Below are positions 1 to 7,911 of a DNA stretch of 64,000 nt, one piece after another. Each line of letters begins with the position of its first letter. Position 1 is the stretch's first letter. The notes beneath the pieces were generated by a model, which was not told where the DNA came from, did no database searches, and was given only the letters and a program-made list of their open reading frames with translations. The translations under genes and the position numbers were made by a program. This DNA comes from Afipia massiliensis (GTDB lineage: Bacteria; Pseudomonadota; Alphaproteobacteria; Rhizobiales; Xanthobacteraceae), in NCBI RefSeq assembly GCF_001006325.2, contig NZ_LBIA02000001.1, positions 2,667,501 through 2,731,500 on the forward strand, written 5' to 3'.

Positions 1-449
1 GCGACCAGTTCCGCGCCGGCCTTTTCGCAGGCCCTGGCGAGGCGCTCCGCTGCCGCCGAAGTGTGCAGCCAGGGATCAAATCCGAGGCGGTCGCCCGGCG
101 CGAGATGCGTCGTCAGCCAGCGCTCAGGGGGTGGTTCGATCAGGGATTCGACGCTCCAGGCGGTCGTATCGACCTGCTTGGCGGCCTGCAGGGTGTACCG
201 TCCGTCCACGAACACGGCCGCTTTCCCGGTCAGAACGACCGCCAATCCTGCGGAACCAGTAAATCCGGTCAGCCACGCCAACCGCTCGTCGCTAGGCGGC
301 ACGTATTCATTTTGCTGGCTGTCCGCCCGGGGAATCACGAAGCCCGTGAGCTGCCGGCGCAGCAATTCCTCACGGAAGGCCGACAGCCGCGCAGTCAGCG
401 CCACGCCGCCTTCAGGCTCTTCGAATGTCTGGAACTGGGCTTCGAACAT
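1..449 (-). CDS. Xaa-Pro aminopeptidase (aminopeptidase P, M24 family), 5' part only
   Basis: The minus strand opens with ATG at 449 and stays open to the window edge, so only about the first 149 residues are present. The visible part is the N-terminal creatinase-like domain of cytosolic aminopeptidase P. Residues such as PRADSQNEYVPPSDERLAWL followed by TGFTGSAG are highly typical of bacterial and eukaryotic enzymes of this family, as is the later VDGRYTLQA segment. The enzyme removes an N-terminal residue preceding proline. The metal-binding pita-bread domain lies outside the window, so activity cannot be judged here. The gene is transcribed away from the window, and its promoter must lie in 450-768. 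Confidence 0.93.
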   Translation of the reverse strand, partial: MFEAQFQTFEEPEGGVALTARLSAFREELLRRQLTGFVIPRADSQQNEYVPPSDERLAWLTGFTGSAGLAVVLTGKAAVFVDGRYTLQAAKQVDTTAWSVESLIEPPPERWLTTHLAPGDRLGFDPWLHTSAAAERLARACEKAGAELV

Positions 450-768
450 CGGTCAACCTTAAGAGGCGGGGGGTGTGGCGGCAATCGGCGGGGCCGGAAT
501 GGGGCCGCGCCAATTCGGAATGGCACGATCCGTGCTTTGTAATCACTGCCTGCGCATGACCCGCCAAAGTGTGAGCGGTTTGGCGATCAGGTCATGCGCC
601 ACTCTAAAAGGGAGCGCGATCGGACGCAAAACCGGGTGCCAATTTTGCTGATCGCGCTCTGGAAGGCAATTCTGAGGAACCATTTGAGAGCAACGATGCT
701 TGAACGGAATGGACCTCGCGGAAACGCGGAGGGGTGTGTTTTTCAACTCAACGACGAGGGGATAGGGC
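450..768. other. Intergenic region between the aminopeptidase gene and the small gene at 769
   Basis: No reading frame here looks like a gene. The stretch holds the promoter side of the leftward aminopeptidase gene, the palindromic repeat at 612-659, and a purine-rich ribosome binding site just before 769. I see no clear sigma-70 promoter boxes. Confidence 0.6.
612..659. repeat. Short palindromic repeat, family A (copy 1)
   Basis: The arms are GAGCGCGATC (612-621) and GATCGCGCTC (650-659), enclosing an AAAACCGG core. The copy at 29691-29739 has the same design: GAGCATGATC, then AAAACCGG, then a C-rich stretch and TTTT, then GATCATGCTC. The two are clearly members of one dispersed REP-like family common in Bradyrhizobium relatives. 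Both lie between genes. Confidence 0.75.
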
Positions 769-954
769 ATGCCAGCTTTTATGTTTGAGAAGATTTCGCC
801 GCCGGCGCATCAGGGCAATATCCCGGCGGTGACGATCAAGGAGCCGCGCGGCGTCATCGTCCAGATGATCGACCGTCTGACGGAAAGCCGGCTGCAGCGG
901 GAAGCGCGGCGTGCGAGGTCCGACATCACACCCCATCGGATGAAACGGGAATAG
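769..954 (+). CDS. Small conserved-looking protein of unknown function
   Basis: A 61-residue frame starts at ATG 769 behind a purine-rich GAGGGGAT ribosome binding site about 10 bases upstream. The protein begins MPAFMFEKISPPAHQ, has a hydrophobic segment GVIVQMIDRL, and ends in a very basic tail (RLQREARRARS...RMKRE). It has no signal peptide or membrane segment. I do not recognise a domain and assign no function. A longer frame overlaps it on the other strand (748-1101) but has no ribosome binding site and runs through a palindromic repeat, so this one is preferred. It stands alone between a leftward aminopeptidase gene and the repeat at 988. Confidence 0.5.
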   Translation: MPAFMFEKISPPAHQGNIPAVTIKEPRGVIVQMIDRLTESRLQREARRARSDITPHRMKRE

Positions 955-987
955 ATGACCCGGCAGCAAATTGCTTAATCCAATTTC

Positions 988-1078
988 GTCATGCCAGCGC
1001 TTGTCGCGGGCATCCACGTCTTGGCGAGGCGACGTTGGATCAAAAGACGTGGATGGCCGGGACGAGCCCGGCCATGAC
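988..1078. repeat. Long imperfect palindrome, family B
   Basis: The left arm (988-1022) starts GTCATGCC and ends CATCCACGTCTT. The right arm (1044-1078) starts AAGACGTGGATG and ends GGCCATGAC. The arms are nearly complementary over about 35 bases with a 21-base loop. Palindromes with an ACGTGGATGGCCGGG core are scattered through intergenic regions of Bradyrhizobium-type genomes. It sits just past the 3' end of prmA and could act as a transcript end. Confidence 0.75.
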
Positions 1079-1110
1079 AGTGTGTTGTTTCTGCTCCTCA
1101 ATTCAAGAGA

Positions 1111-2046
1111 TCAGCGCCGTTGCATCAAGAGGCTGCTCCAGTTCTCGATCTGGATTCGCTTGAGCAGCTTCAGCCCCGCGCCGCTATAGGCGGCAACCAC
1201 GCTGCTCGCCTGATGTGGCAGCAATCCCGACAAGATGACAAAACCCTGCGGAGCCAGGTGCGCCGCCAGCGCGGGCGCTAGCTGCCGCAGAGGATTGGCG
1301 AGGATGTTCGCCAGCACCAGGCCGAACGGGCCGTTGGCGGCAAAATGCGGCGACTGAAACCCGGTCGCATGGACAGCCTGGACCAGATTTCCGACGCCGT
1401 TGAGATGGGCGTTCTCGCGCGCCACGATCACCGAGCGCGGATCGATGTCGCTCGCCAGCACGCGCCGCCGCAGCGCCTTGGCGGCGGCGATAGCGAGGAC
1501 GCCGGTCCCTGAGCCGAGGTCGAGGATGCGTTTGGGCGTGCGCTGGTGCAGCACCTGATCGAGCAGCAACAGGCAGCCCCGCGTGGTGCCGTGGTGGCCG
1601 GTGCCGAATGCCAGCGCGGCCTCGATTTCGATTCCAAGTTTATTGACCGGCACCCGGTCGCGGTCGTGGCTGCCGTGGACGACGAAACGTCCGGCGCTGA
1701 CCGGGACCAGATCCGCGAGGCTCGCCTTCACCCAGTCCTTTGTTTCGACCTTGCTGAAGACGATGGACTTCGCTGCCGCTTCCCCTGCCGTGTCGGTCAC
1801 CAGCGCACGGATCACGTCCTCGTCCGGGGCCTCGGCGAAATGCATGGTGACGTCCCAGCGGCCGCCGGCCGCCTCGAAGGCGGCAATCGCCAGGTCGTGG
1901 CTGGGGTAGCTCTCGGTGATGATATCCACAACGCGACTGGCCGTACGCTCGTCGCCGATGGCGAAGGTGGCCTGGGTCGCGGGCGAGGGGGACAATGAAT
2001 TCACGGGGCGGTCCAAATGGCTGAAATCGCTGACTGCATCGCCCAT
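1111..2046 (-). CDS. prmA: Ribosomal protein L11 methyltransferase
   Basis: This 311-residue SAM-dependent methyltransferase trimethylates ribosomal protein L11 in the cytoplasm. It has the family's AFGTGHHGTT segment (residues about 146-155), the SAM-binding motif I LDLGSGTGVLAI (about 175-186), an acidic DIDPRSV motif II, and the NILANPL motif that marks PrmA-type enzymes. Length and C-terminal end fit the alphaproteobacterial family. The first 25 residues are variable, so the start could be slightly downstream. The upstream region is unusual in being filled with DnaA-box-like 9-mers. Confidence 0.95.
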   Translation of the reverse strand: MGDAVSDFSHLDRPVNSLSPSPATQATFAIGDERTASRVVDIITESYPSHDLAIAAFEAAGGRWDVTMHFAEAPDEDVIRALVTDTAGEAAAKSIVFSKVETKDWVKASLADLVPVSAGRFVVHGSHDRDRVPVNKLGIEIEAALAFGTGHHGTTRGCLLLLDQVLHQRTPKRILDLGSGTGVLAIAAAKALRRRVLASDIDPRSVIVARENAHLNGVGNLVQAVHATGFQSPHFAANGPFGLVLANILANPLRQLAPALAAHLAPQGFVILSGLLPHQASSVVAAYSGAGLKLLKRIQIENWSSLLMQRR

Positions 2047-2180
2047 TTCCCCACAGCCTGTCCACAGGTTACTGACCGGGTAGCGGCCAGTTCTTCACAG
2101 TTTGTTAACCGGGGTTTTCCACATCTTACTGAAACTTTAACGGGCCGGAAATTCACAGCTTATTCACAGGGTTATCCACA
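2047..2180 (+). other. Cluster of DnaA-box-like 9-mers upstream of prmA (possible origin-like or DnaA-titration site)
   Basis: Measured against TTATCCACA, the plus strand has a perfect box at 2172-2180 and one-mismatch boxes at 2160-2168 (TTATTCACA) and 2115-2123 (TTTTCCACA). Two-mismatch boxes lie at 2047-2055, 2058-2066 and 2091-2099. All six point the same way within 134 bp. A short AT-richer run (2120-2140) lies among them. The flanking genes are not the hemE/maf or dnaA/dnaN neighbourhoods usually seen at alphaproteobacterial origins, so a DnaA-binding regulatory or titration site is as possible as an origin. Confidence 0.5.
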
Positions 2181-2218
2181 GTTTCTCAACAGCCGTTCGC
2201 GGCGGTTTTGCTTTCGGT

Positions 2219-3820
2219 TCAGGTGAAGATTCCCCGGTGGTCCTTGAGGATCACCTGCGCCGCATTGTGCCCCGGGGCACCGGTCACGCCGCCGCCGGGA
2301 TGCGCGCCGGACCCGCAGTGGTAGAGCCCCTTGAGCGGCCCGCGATACCCCGCATGGCCCAGCATCGGGCGCGCGGAAAACAGTTGGTTGAGCGACAGCG
2401 CGCCATGGAAGATATCGCCGCCGAGCAGGCCGAAGTCGCGTTCGAGATCGAGCGGCGACAGCGCCTGCCGTTCGATGACGCTGCGGGCAAATCCGGGCGC
2501 ATAGCGATCCACGGTCGCGATCATCAGGTCGGCGACTTCGTCGCGGTGATCGTCCCAGGATCGGCCGTCCGGCAGCTGCGGCGCGACGTGCTGGCAGAAC
2601 AGACTGGCGACATGCTTGCCCGACGGCGCCAGCGAGTCATCAAGGGTGGAGGGGATCAAGACTTCGATCACCGGTTCGCGGCTCCAGCCCTGCTGGCGGG
2701 CATCGAGCCAGGCGCGGTCCATGTAGCCGAGGCTCGGCGCAAGGATGATCCCGGCAGTGAGATGATCGCCTGCGCCGGGCAGCGCTTTGAATGACGGCAA
2801 CGCGCCCAGCGCGACGTTCATCCGGAATGTGCCGGACCCGTTGCGCCAGTTCGTGATGCGGTCGAGGAAGGGTTTCGGCAGCGCGTCCGCCGGGATCAGC
2901 CGGGTGTACAGCAGCTTCGGATTGACGCTGGAGGCGACATAGCGCGCGCGGACCGTCTTGCCATTGTCGAGGACCACTCCGACGGCGCGGTCACTCTCGA
3001 CAATGACTTCGCGCACACCGGCGTCCGTCTCGATCTCTGCTCCATGGCCACGGGCCGATGCCGCCATCGCCTGCGTGATCGCACCCATGCCGCCGATGGC
3101 GTGGCCCCACAGCCCCTTCCGGCCGTTCACTTCGCCGAAGGCGTGATGCAGCATGACGTAGGCCGAGCCTGCCGCGTACGGGCTGGCGTAATTGCCGACG
3201 ACGGCATCGAACCCGAACAGCGCCTTGACCAGATCGCTTTCAAAGACGTCGTCAAGCATGTCGCCCGCGGACCGCGTGAACAGGTCGAGCAGGGTGCGCT
3301 GGTTTTCCAGCGTCAGCCCGCGCAGGATATTGGCGCTCGTCAGCGCGTTGAACGCCTCACGCATGGCGTGAAAGCCGAATCCTTCAACCAGATCCGGCGG
3401 CGCACGCAGCACGAACTTGCGCAGCACATCGGCGATGGTTTCAAGTTCGCGGTTGAAATCGTCGATCCGCAGCGCGTCGCGTTCGCTGAATTTTGCGATC
3501 GACTGATGCGTCCGGCCATCACCGGTCAGCAGGTAGCGGCCATCCGGTGCGGGCAGGAAGTTCTGCGCACGGCGTTCCACGATCCGCAGGCCGTGGTGGT
3601 GCAGGCCGAGATCCGCGATGACCTTCGGGTTGAGCAGGCTCACCGTATAGGCGGCAACCGAGTTGCGAAACCCGGGGTGAAATTCCTCGGTCACCGCCGC
3701 GCCACCGACCACCTTGCGGCGGTCAACCACCTTCACGCGCAGGCCATTCATCGCGAGATAGGCCGCGCAGGTCAGGCCGTTGTGGCCCGCGCCAATAATG
3801 AGTGCATCGTAATCAGACAT
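2219..3820 (-). CDS. FAD-dependent oxidoreductase of the phytoene desaturase / PYROXD2-like family
   Basis: With the start at 3820 (MSDYDAL) the protein has 533 residues. It opens with a Rossmann FAD-binding motif, IIGAGHNGLTCAAYLAMNGLRVKVVDRR, and follows it with the GGAAVTEE segment seen in COG1233 phytoene-desaturase-like proteins. The C-terminal HCGSGAHPGGGVTGAPGHNAA segment is also diagnostic. Members oxidise or isomerise polyene-like substrates, but this branch (like PYROXD2) has no settled substrate. No carotenoid genes are nearby, so I would not call it a carotenoid desaturase. A longer frame extends to 3922 but runs through a palindrome, so the internal ATG is preferred. Confidence 0.85.
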   Translation of the reverse strand: MSDYDALIIGAGHNGLTCAAYLAMNGLRVKVVDRRKVVGGAAVTEEFHPGFRNSVAAYTVSLLNPKVIADLGLHHHGLRIVERRAQNFLPAPDGRYLLTGDGRTHQSIAKFSERDALRIDDFNRELETIADVLRKFVLRAPPDLVEGFGFHAMREAFNALTSANILRGLTLENQRTLLDLFTRSAGDMLDDVFESDLVKALFGFDAVVGNYASPYAAGSAYVMLHHAFGEVNGRKGLWGHAIGGMGAITQAMAASARGHGAEIETDAGVREVIVESDRAVGVVLDNGKTVRARYVASSVNPKLLYTRLIPADALPKPFLDRITNWRNGSGTFRMNVALGALPSFKALPGAGDHLTAGIILAPSLGYMDRAWLDARQQGWSREPVIEVLIPSTLDDSLAPSGKHVASLFCQHVAPQLPDGRSWDDHRDEVADLMIATVDRYAPGFARSVIERQALSPLDLERDFGLLGGDIFHGALSLNQLFSARPMLGHAGYRGPLKGLYHCGSGAHPGGGVTGAPGHNAAQVILKDHRGIFT

Positions 3821-3849
3821 GGCCCAGTCATAATCGCGGGTAGCGTGGA

Positions 3850-3903
3850 GGTTCGCAAGTCCGCAACATTTTCCCAGCACGTCCATTTGCGGACTTGCGA
3901 ACC
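3850..3903. repeat. Perfect 17-bp inverted repeat upstream of the FAD oxidoreductase
   Basis: GGTTCGCAAGTCCGCAA (3850-3866) is matched exactly by TTGCGGACTTGCGAACC (3887-3903) with a 20-base loop. It begins 30 bases upstream of the leftward gene's start codon. No T-run follows it, so it is not a standard terminator. It may be a mobile palindrome or a control site. Confidence 0.7.
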
Positions 3904-3928
3904 AAACCCACACTAGAATCATAATTGA

Positions 3929-4004
3929 CTAGTGTCCTTTCGAATCCGAAGTTCGCTGTGGAGCGCGCTGAAAAATGAGGCGAACTTCGGATTCGGGACA
4001 CTAG
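3929..4004. repeat. Palindromic element bounded by CTAGTGTCC / GGACACTAG
   Basis: The left arm runs 3929-3956 (CTAGTGTCC, then CGAATCCGAAGTTCGC). The right arm runs 3980-4004 (GCGAACTTCGGATTCG, then GGACACTAG). The arms are complementary apart from a 3-base bulge and enclose 23 bases. The sharp CTAG-bounded ends give it the look of a short non-autonomous mobile element. It lies between divergent genes. Confidence 0.7.
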
Positions 4005-4112
4005 CGTCACGCGCGAGTGATTTCTGTCACGCGCATGTTATTGCCCGTCGTTGGCGGCTATGCTCCACTTCACGAGCGTCCGGTGATTTGCCGGAATTAT
4101 CCCGGAGCTTCC

Positions 4113-6389
4113 ATGACTTCAGTGACGTCCGACACCGCGAGCCAGTCCACCGGCGCGAGGAATGCGCTCGTTCTGGTGGTTTACACCGCCGCGATCTTCA
4201 CCAGCGCCCTGCTGCTGTTCTCGGTACAGCCGCTGTTCACGAAGATGGTGCTGCCGCGGCTCGGCGGCTCGCCTGCGGTGTGGTCGGTGGCAATGGTGTT
4301 CTTCCAGTCGCTGCTGCTCGGCGGCTACGCCTACGCACATTATCTGATGACGTTGAAGAGCCGCGTTGCTCCCGTGGTCATCCATTTGGTGCTGCTGACG
4401 GTCGCGCTGTTCACATTGCCGCTGTCGATTGCAGGAGGGTGGGGCGAACCGCCGGCGAGTGGCTACGCGTTCTGGTTGCTTGGCCTGTTCGCGGTTTCGA
4501 TCGGGCTGCCGTTCTTCGCGCTCGCCGCCAACAATCCGATGCTGCAGGCATGGTTCGTCCGCACCGGACATCCCGACGGTCCCGATCCGTATTTTCTTTA
4601 TGCCTCGTCAAACATCGGAAGCTTCCTCGCACTGCTGTCCTATCCCGTGCTGCTGGAGCCGATGTTCTCGCTGCGGACCCAGAACCTGATCTGGACCGGC
4701 GGCTATGCGCTGCTGATCATTCTGATCGCGGCGTGCGGCGTGTTGCTGTTGCGCTCACCGCCGATGACCGTTGAGGCCATGAGTGCCAGCGAGGGCGATG
4801 CGCCGGCACCGACATGGACGACGCGGCTGCGCTGGATATTCCTTGCCGCGGTGCCGTCCGGTCTGCTGATCGCGGTGACGGCGCACATCTCGACCGACGT
4901 CGCGGCGGCGCCGCTGCTGTGGGTGCTGCCGCTGTCGCTGTATCTGCTGACATGGGTGCTGGTGTTCCAGTCGCGGCCGCTGTTGCCGCATTGGTTCATG
5001 CTGAAGCTGCAACCGCTCGCCATCGCAGGCGTGATGGTTTTGCTCGCCGTTGGCGGGGAACAGAATTTGCTGCTGACGCTGGGTGGGCACCTGCTTTGTT
5101 TCTTTGTCATCGCCATGGCTTGCCACGGCGAACTGGCACGCACGCGTCCGGCAGCGAACTATCTCACCGGTTTCTATGTGGCGCTGTCTTTCGGTGGCAT
5201 GGTCGGCGGATTGTTCGCGGGCTTGGTCGCGCCCTATGCGTTCTCATGGATCGCGGAGTATCCGATCCTGCTGGCGCTGGCCGCGCTGTGCCGCCCGGCC
5301 GGAACGTCCACCGTTCGCGGCGGGCTGATACTATGGCTGGTCGCCGTTGTCGCCGCGCTCATCCTTATCGGGTTTGCTTACCGGGCAGGAACTGTCACCG
5401 AGTTCCTTGCAACCAACCGGGTCTGGGTTGTCGCGGGTCTCGCCTCGGTCATGATGCTGCTGGCGGTGCTGTGGAGGATCGACCGCTGGAGCGTGGCTGC
5501 ACTGGTGGTGCTTGGATTGATTTTGATCCGTGTCTATCCCGCGGATGACGGCCGCGTCGAAACGGTGCGCAGCTTCTTCGGCGTCCACAAGATCGTTGTG
5601 ACGTCGAACGGCCAGTATCACGTCCTGATGCACGGCACGACGATCCATGGTGCGGAAAAATTCCAGGAAGACGACGGGACGCCGGTCAAGGGGAGGCCGG
5701 AGCCGATCAGCTACTACCACAAGGACGGCGGCATGGGCCGTGCGATCGCTGCGATCCGGGAACGCAAGGGCGGTCCGATCCGCGTCGCGGTGATAGGTCT
5801 TGGCACCGGCACGCTCGCCTGCCATGCGATGGAGGGAGAGGGCTGGAAATATTTCGAGATCGACCAGACCATGGTCGATACGGCGCGTGATCCCAAGTAT
5901 TTCACTTATGTCAGCGCGTGCGATCCCAACATGAAGCCGGTGATCGGCGACGCGCGGCTCACCTTCGCCAAGGAGCAGGACGGCGCTTACGACCTCATCA
6001 TCGTCGATGCCTATTCATCGGACGCGATTCCGATTCACCTTGCGACGGAAGAGGCGATGGCGATCTACAAGGCCAAGCTCGCGCCCCAGGGCGCGGTGGT
6101 GATGCATGTGTCCAACCGTCATCTCGAACTGGCGAGTGTCGTCGTCGGCATCGCCGAAGAGAACGACCTGATGAGCTGGGTCTTCAACGAGGATTCCGGC
6201 CGCGACGTCGATTACATCTTCACGACGAATGTCGTGATCTCCGCGCGAGAGGAGGCCGACGTCGGCAAGATCGCGTCGGACGAGAAGTGGCTGCTGACGG
6301 AAGCCACGGAAGGCCAGCGGGTCTGGACCGACGATTATTCCAACGTGCTTGGCGCGGTCTGGCGACGACTCAGCAAGCCTGACGAGTAA
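4113..6389 (+). CDS. Fused multi-pass membrane protein / spermidine synthase-like protein
   Basis: Starting at ATG 4113 the protein has 758 residues. The first about 500 are hydrophobic with many membrane segments (for example TAAIFTSALLLFSVQPLFTKMVLPRLGGSPAVW). The last about 250 form a soluble spermidine-synthase-like Rossmann domain, with RVAVIGLGTGTLACH as the nucleotide-type glycine loop, YFEIDQ, and DLIIVDAYSSDAIPIHL. Such fused proteins are widespread in proteobacteria. True polyamine synthesis is unproven and the domain may methylate or aminopropylate another substrate. The frame is open further upstream to 4017, but no good ribosome binding site supports an earlier start. The gene stands alone. 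Confidence 0.8.
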   Translation: MTSVTSDTASQSTGARNALVLVVYTAAIFTSALLLFSVQPLFTKMVLPRLGGSPAVWSVAMVFFQSLLLGGYAYAHYLMTLKSRVAPVVIHLVLLTVALFTLPLSIAGGWGEPPASGYAFWLLGLFAVSIGLPFFALAANNPMLQAWFVRTGHPDGPDPYFLYASSNIGSFLALLSYPVLLEPMFSLRTQNLIWTGGYALLIILIAACGVLLLRSPPMTVEAMSASEGDAPAPTWTTRLRWIFLAAVPSGLLIAVTAHISTDVAAAPLLWVLPLSLYLLTWVLVFQSRPLLPHWFMLKLQPLAIAGVMVLLAVGGEQNLLLTLGGHLLCFFVIAMACHGELARTRPAANYLTGFYVALSFGGMVGGLFAGLVAPYAFSWIAEYPILLALAALCRPAGTSTVRGGLILWLVAVVAALILIGFAYRAGTVTEFLATNRVWVVAGLASVMMLLAVLWRIDRWSVAALVVLGLILIRVYPADDGRVETVRSFFGVHKIVVTSNGQYHVLMHGTTIHGAEKFQEDDGTPVKGRPEPISYYHKDGGMGRAIAAIRERKGGPIRVAVIGLGTGTLACHAMEGEGWKYFEIDQTMVDTARDPKYFTYVSACDPNMKPVIGDARLTFAKEQDGAYDLIIVDAYSSDAIPIHLATEEAMAIYKAKLAPQGAVVMHVSNRHLELASVVVGIAEENDLMSWVFNEDSGRDVDYIFTTNVVISAREEADVGKIASDEKWLLTEATEGQRVWTDDYSNVLGAVWRRLSKPDE

Positions 6390-6398
6390 TCGCCGCGT

Positions 6399-7157
6399 TT
6401 AGTCGGCGTAGTAGTAATACCCGCCGCGCGGTGACTGATACCTGGGGCGCGGCTCGTAACCGTAGCCATATCCGTTCTGATAGCCGTAGCTGTTCTGATA
6501 AATGCGACGCTGCATCGGGCCAGCGTCCGCGCGCCCGTAGTAAGCCTGGTCCTGCGCATAAGCCTGATCGCGGTAGGCTCGATCCTGAGAGGGCTGGCGC
6601 GAACGCGTGTTGGCGTTGAGGTCCTCGCTGTATCCGCTCTGCGGCGCAATCTGGACTGGCTGGCCGATCGCATCCGCATCGCCACGTGCAACGGTCGTGC
6701 GGCTCCTTGGATTGCGCGCGAGTGCAACACGCGACGATCCTGTCAGGGTCACCGTGGTGCTGAGCAGACCTTCGGACTTGACGAGATCCCACAGCTTCAG
6801 TGCGTTGGCGCGCGATAGCCGCACGCAACCATGTGAGGCCGGGTTGCCGAGACGGCTGACGGCGTCGGTGCCGTGGATGGCGTGGCCCTGCTTGGTGAAG
6901 AAGATCGCGTTCGGCATCGGTGCTTCATCGAATTCCTTCGAGTAGTGATCCTCTTCCATGCGGAAGGCCTTGAAGCTGCCGTTCGGTGTTTCGTGCGAGG
7001 GATTGCCGCTGGAGACGGGCCATGTGTAGCGCGGTGTGCCATCGACCGAGACGGTCATCTGCTGCGTGTCCTTGTTGACCAGGATGGAGACCGCCGCCTG
7101 CGCTGCGCCGCCGGAGAGCAGCATCAAGCCGGTCATCGAAATGAAAATCGCACGCAT
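6399..7157 (-). CDS. Exported L,D-transpeptidase (YkuD domain) with Tyr/Gln/Gly-rich tail
   Basis: This 252-residue protein starts at 7157 with a clear signal peptide (MRAIFISMTGLMLLSGGAAQA). The YkuD catalytic domain follows. Its signature is HGTDAVSRLGNPASHGCVRL (residues about 95-114), with His109 and the nucleophile Cys111. These enzymes make 3-3 peptide cross-links in peptidoglycan or anchor proteins to it in the periplasm. The last about 100 residues are low-complexity and rich in Tyr, Gln and Arg, ending in a run of tyrosines; this is a non-catalytic extension. The gene is monocistronic, diverging from the small gene at 7374. Confidence 0.92.
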   Translation of the reverse strand: MRAIFISMTGLMLLSGGAAQAAVSILVNKDTQQMTVSVDGTPRYTWPVSSGNPSHETPNGSFKAFRMEEDHYSKEFDEAPMPNAIFFTKQGHAIHGTDAVSRLGNPASHGCVRLSRANALKLWDLVKSEGLLSTTVTLTGSSRVALARNPRSRTTVARGDADAIGQPVQIAPQSGYSEDLNANTRSRQPSQDRAYRDQAYAQDQAYYGRADAGPMQRRIYQNSYGYQNGYGYGYEPRPRYQSPRGGYYYYAD

Positions 7158-7373
7158 GACACTCGCCTCGTCTCTGCCCCTCAAGCCCGCAATAAAGCAT
7201 GGAAAGTGGCTTTTTTAACAGCCACTTCGTCTTAAGGTTGATGCGGGCGGCCCTACAGTTTCGTGAACGGTGCTTGTTTGTGGCGTGTTTTCGCCAAACT
7301 TGACGCAACTTTCGCCGTGCCGGGACGTTACAGGGCAGGTCAGAAATTCGGCCGCTTATGGAGATATCCCGCA

Positions 7374-7676
7374 ATGAAGACTGAGGCTCTGTTCATGTTC
7401 ACGGCGCATCGCCGTTTCACGTTTATCGCAGCGGCGCTGGCCGTTCTGGCGTTGCCGATCGCGGCGCATGCGCAGGGCGTCATCAGAGGCATGGAAGGCG
7501 GCGCAAACGAGGGCGTTCGCAAGGGTAACCGTGCGGCTGGCCCGGTCGGCGGTGCCGTAGGCGGTGCGGTCGGTGCAGGTGTCGGTGGCATCGTTGGAGG
7601 CGTGAACGGCGTGCTCGGGATCGACAATCGCCGCAGCTACCGTCACCGCCATTATCGCCACAAGCGCCATCGCTAA
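7374..7676 (+). CDS. Small exported glycine-zipper protein, copy 1
   Basis: With ATG 7374, preceded by GGAGAT about ten bases upstream, the product is 100 residues. The signal peptide (FTFIAAALAVLALPIAAHA) is followed by a short EGVRKGNRAAG stretch, then a glycine zipper GPVGGAVGGAVGAGVGGIVGGVNG, and an Arg/His-rich tail (RHRHYRHKRHR). It is probably inserted into or bound to the cell envelope. The function is unknown. The gene at 7912 has the same plan, so the two look like a duplicated pair with divergent tails. ATG 7395 is a possible alternative start. Confidence 0.7.
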   Translation: MKTEALFMFTAHRRFTFIAAALAVLALPIAAHAQGVIRGMEGGANEGVRKGNRAAGPVGGAVGGAVGAGVGGIVGGVNGVLGIDNRRSYRHRHYRHKRHR

Positions 7677-7697
7677 TCACACGGTGGGAGCTTTCCA

Positions 7698-7728
7698 AAT
7701 GGCGCATCTCGAAACGGATGCGCCATTT
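7698..7728 (+). terminator. Hairpin after the first glycine-zipper gene
   Basis: AAATGGCGCATC (7698-7709) pairs perfectly with GATGCGCCATTT (7717-7728) around a 7-base loop, 21 bases after the stop codon. It ends in a short T-run, consistent with intrinsic termination. Confidence 0.75.
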
Positions 7729-7911
7729 CTCATGCGCCGGTGTTGGGGCGCGGGCGGGTTAGCCGTCTCGTTAGAACCAATTTGAAATAAGAAACGCTCC
7801 AGATGTGTCGCTATCGCGCATTGTATTTCCCCCGAACCTGACGCACCTTCGAGCTTGCTGATTTGCTTCGAGGCATGGCCGGGATTCGGCCGGGCAGGGA
7901 GGTTTCCTCAC

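Noticed and set aside
748-1101. 117-codon minus-strand frame over the small gene at 769
   Set aside because: No ribosome binding site, and it runs across a palindromic repeat; the plus-strand frame has better signals.
2219-3820. Carotenoid desaturase call
   Set aside because: The family resemblance is to the PYROXD2-like branch and no crt genes are nearby.
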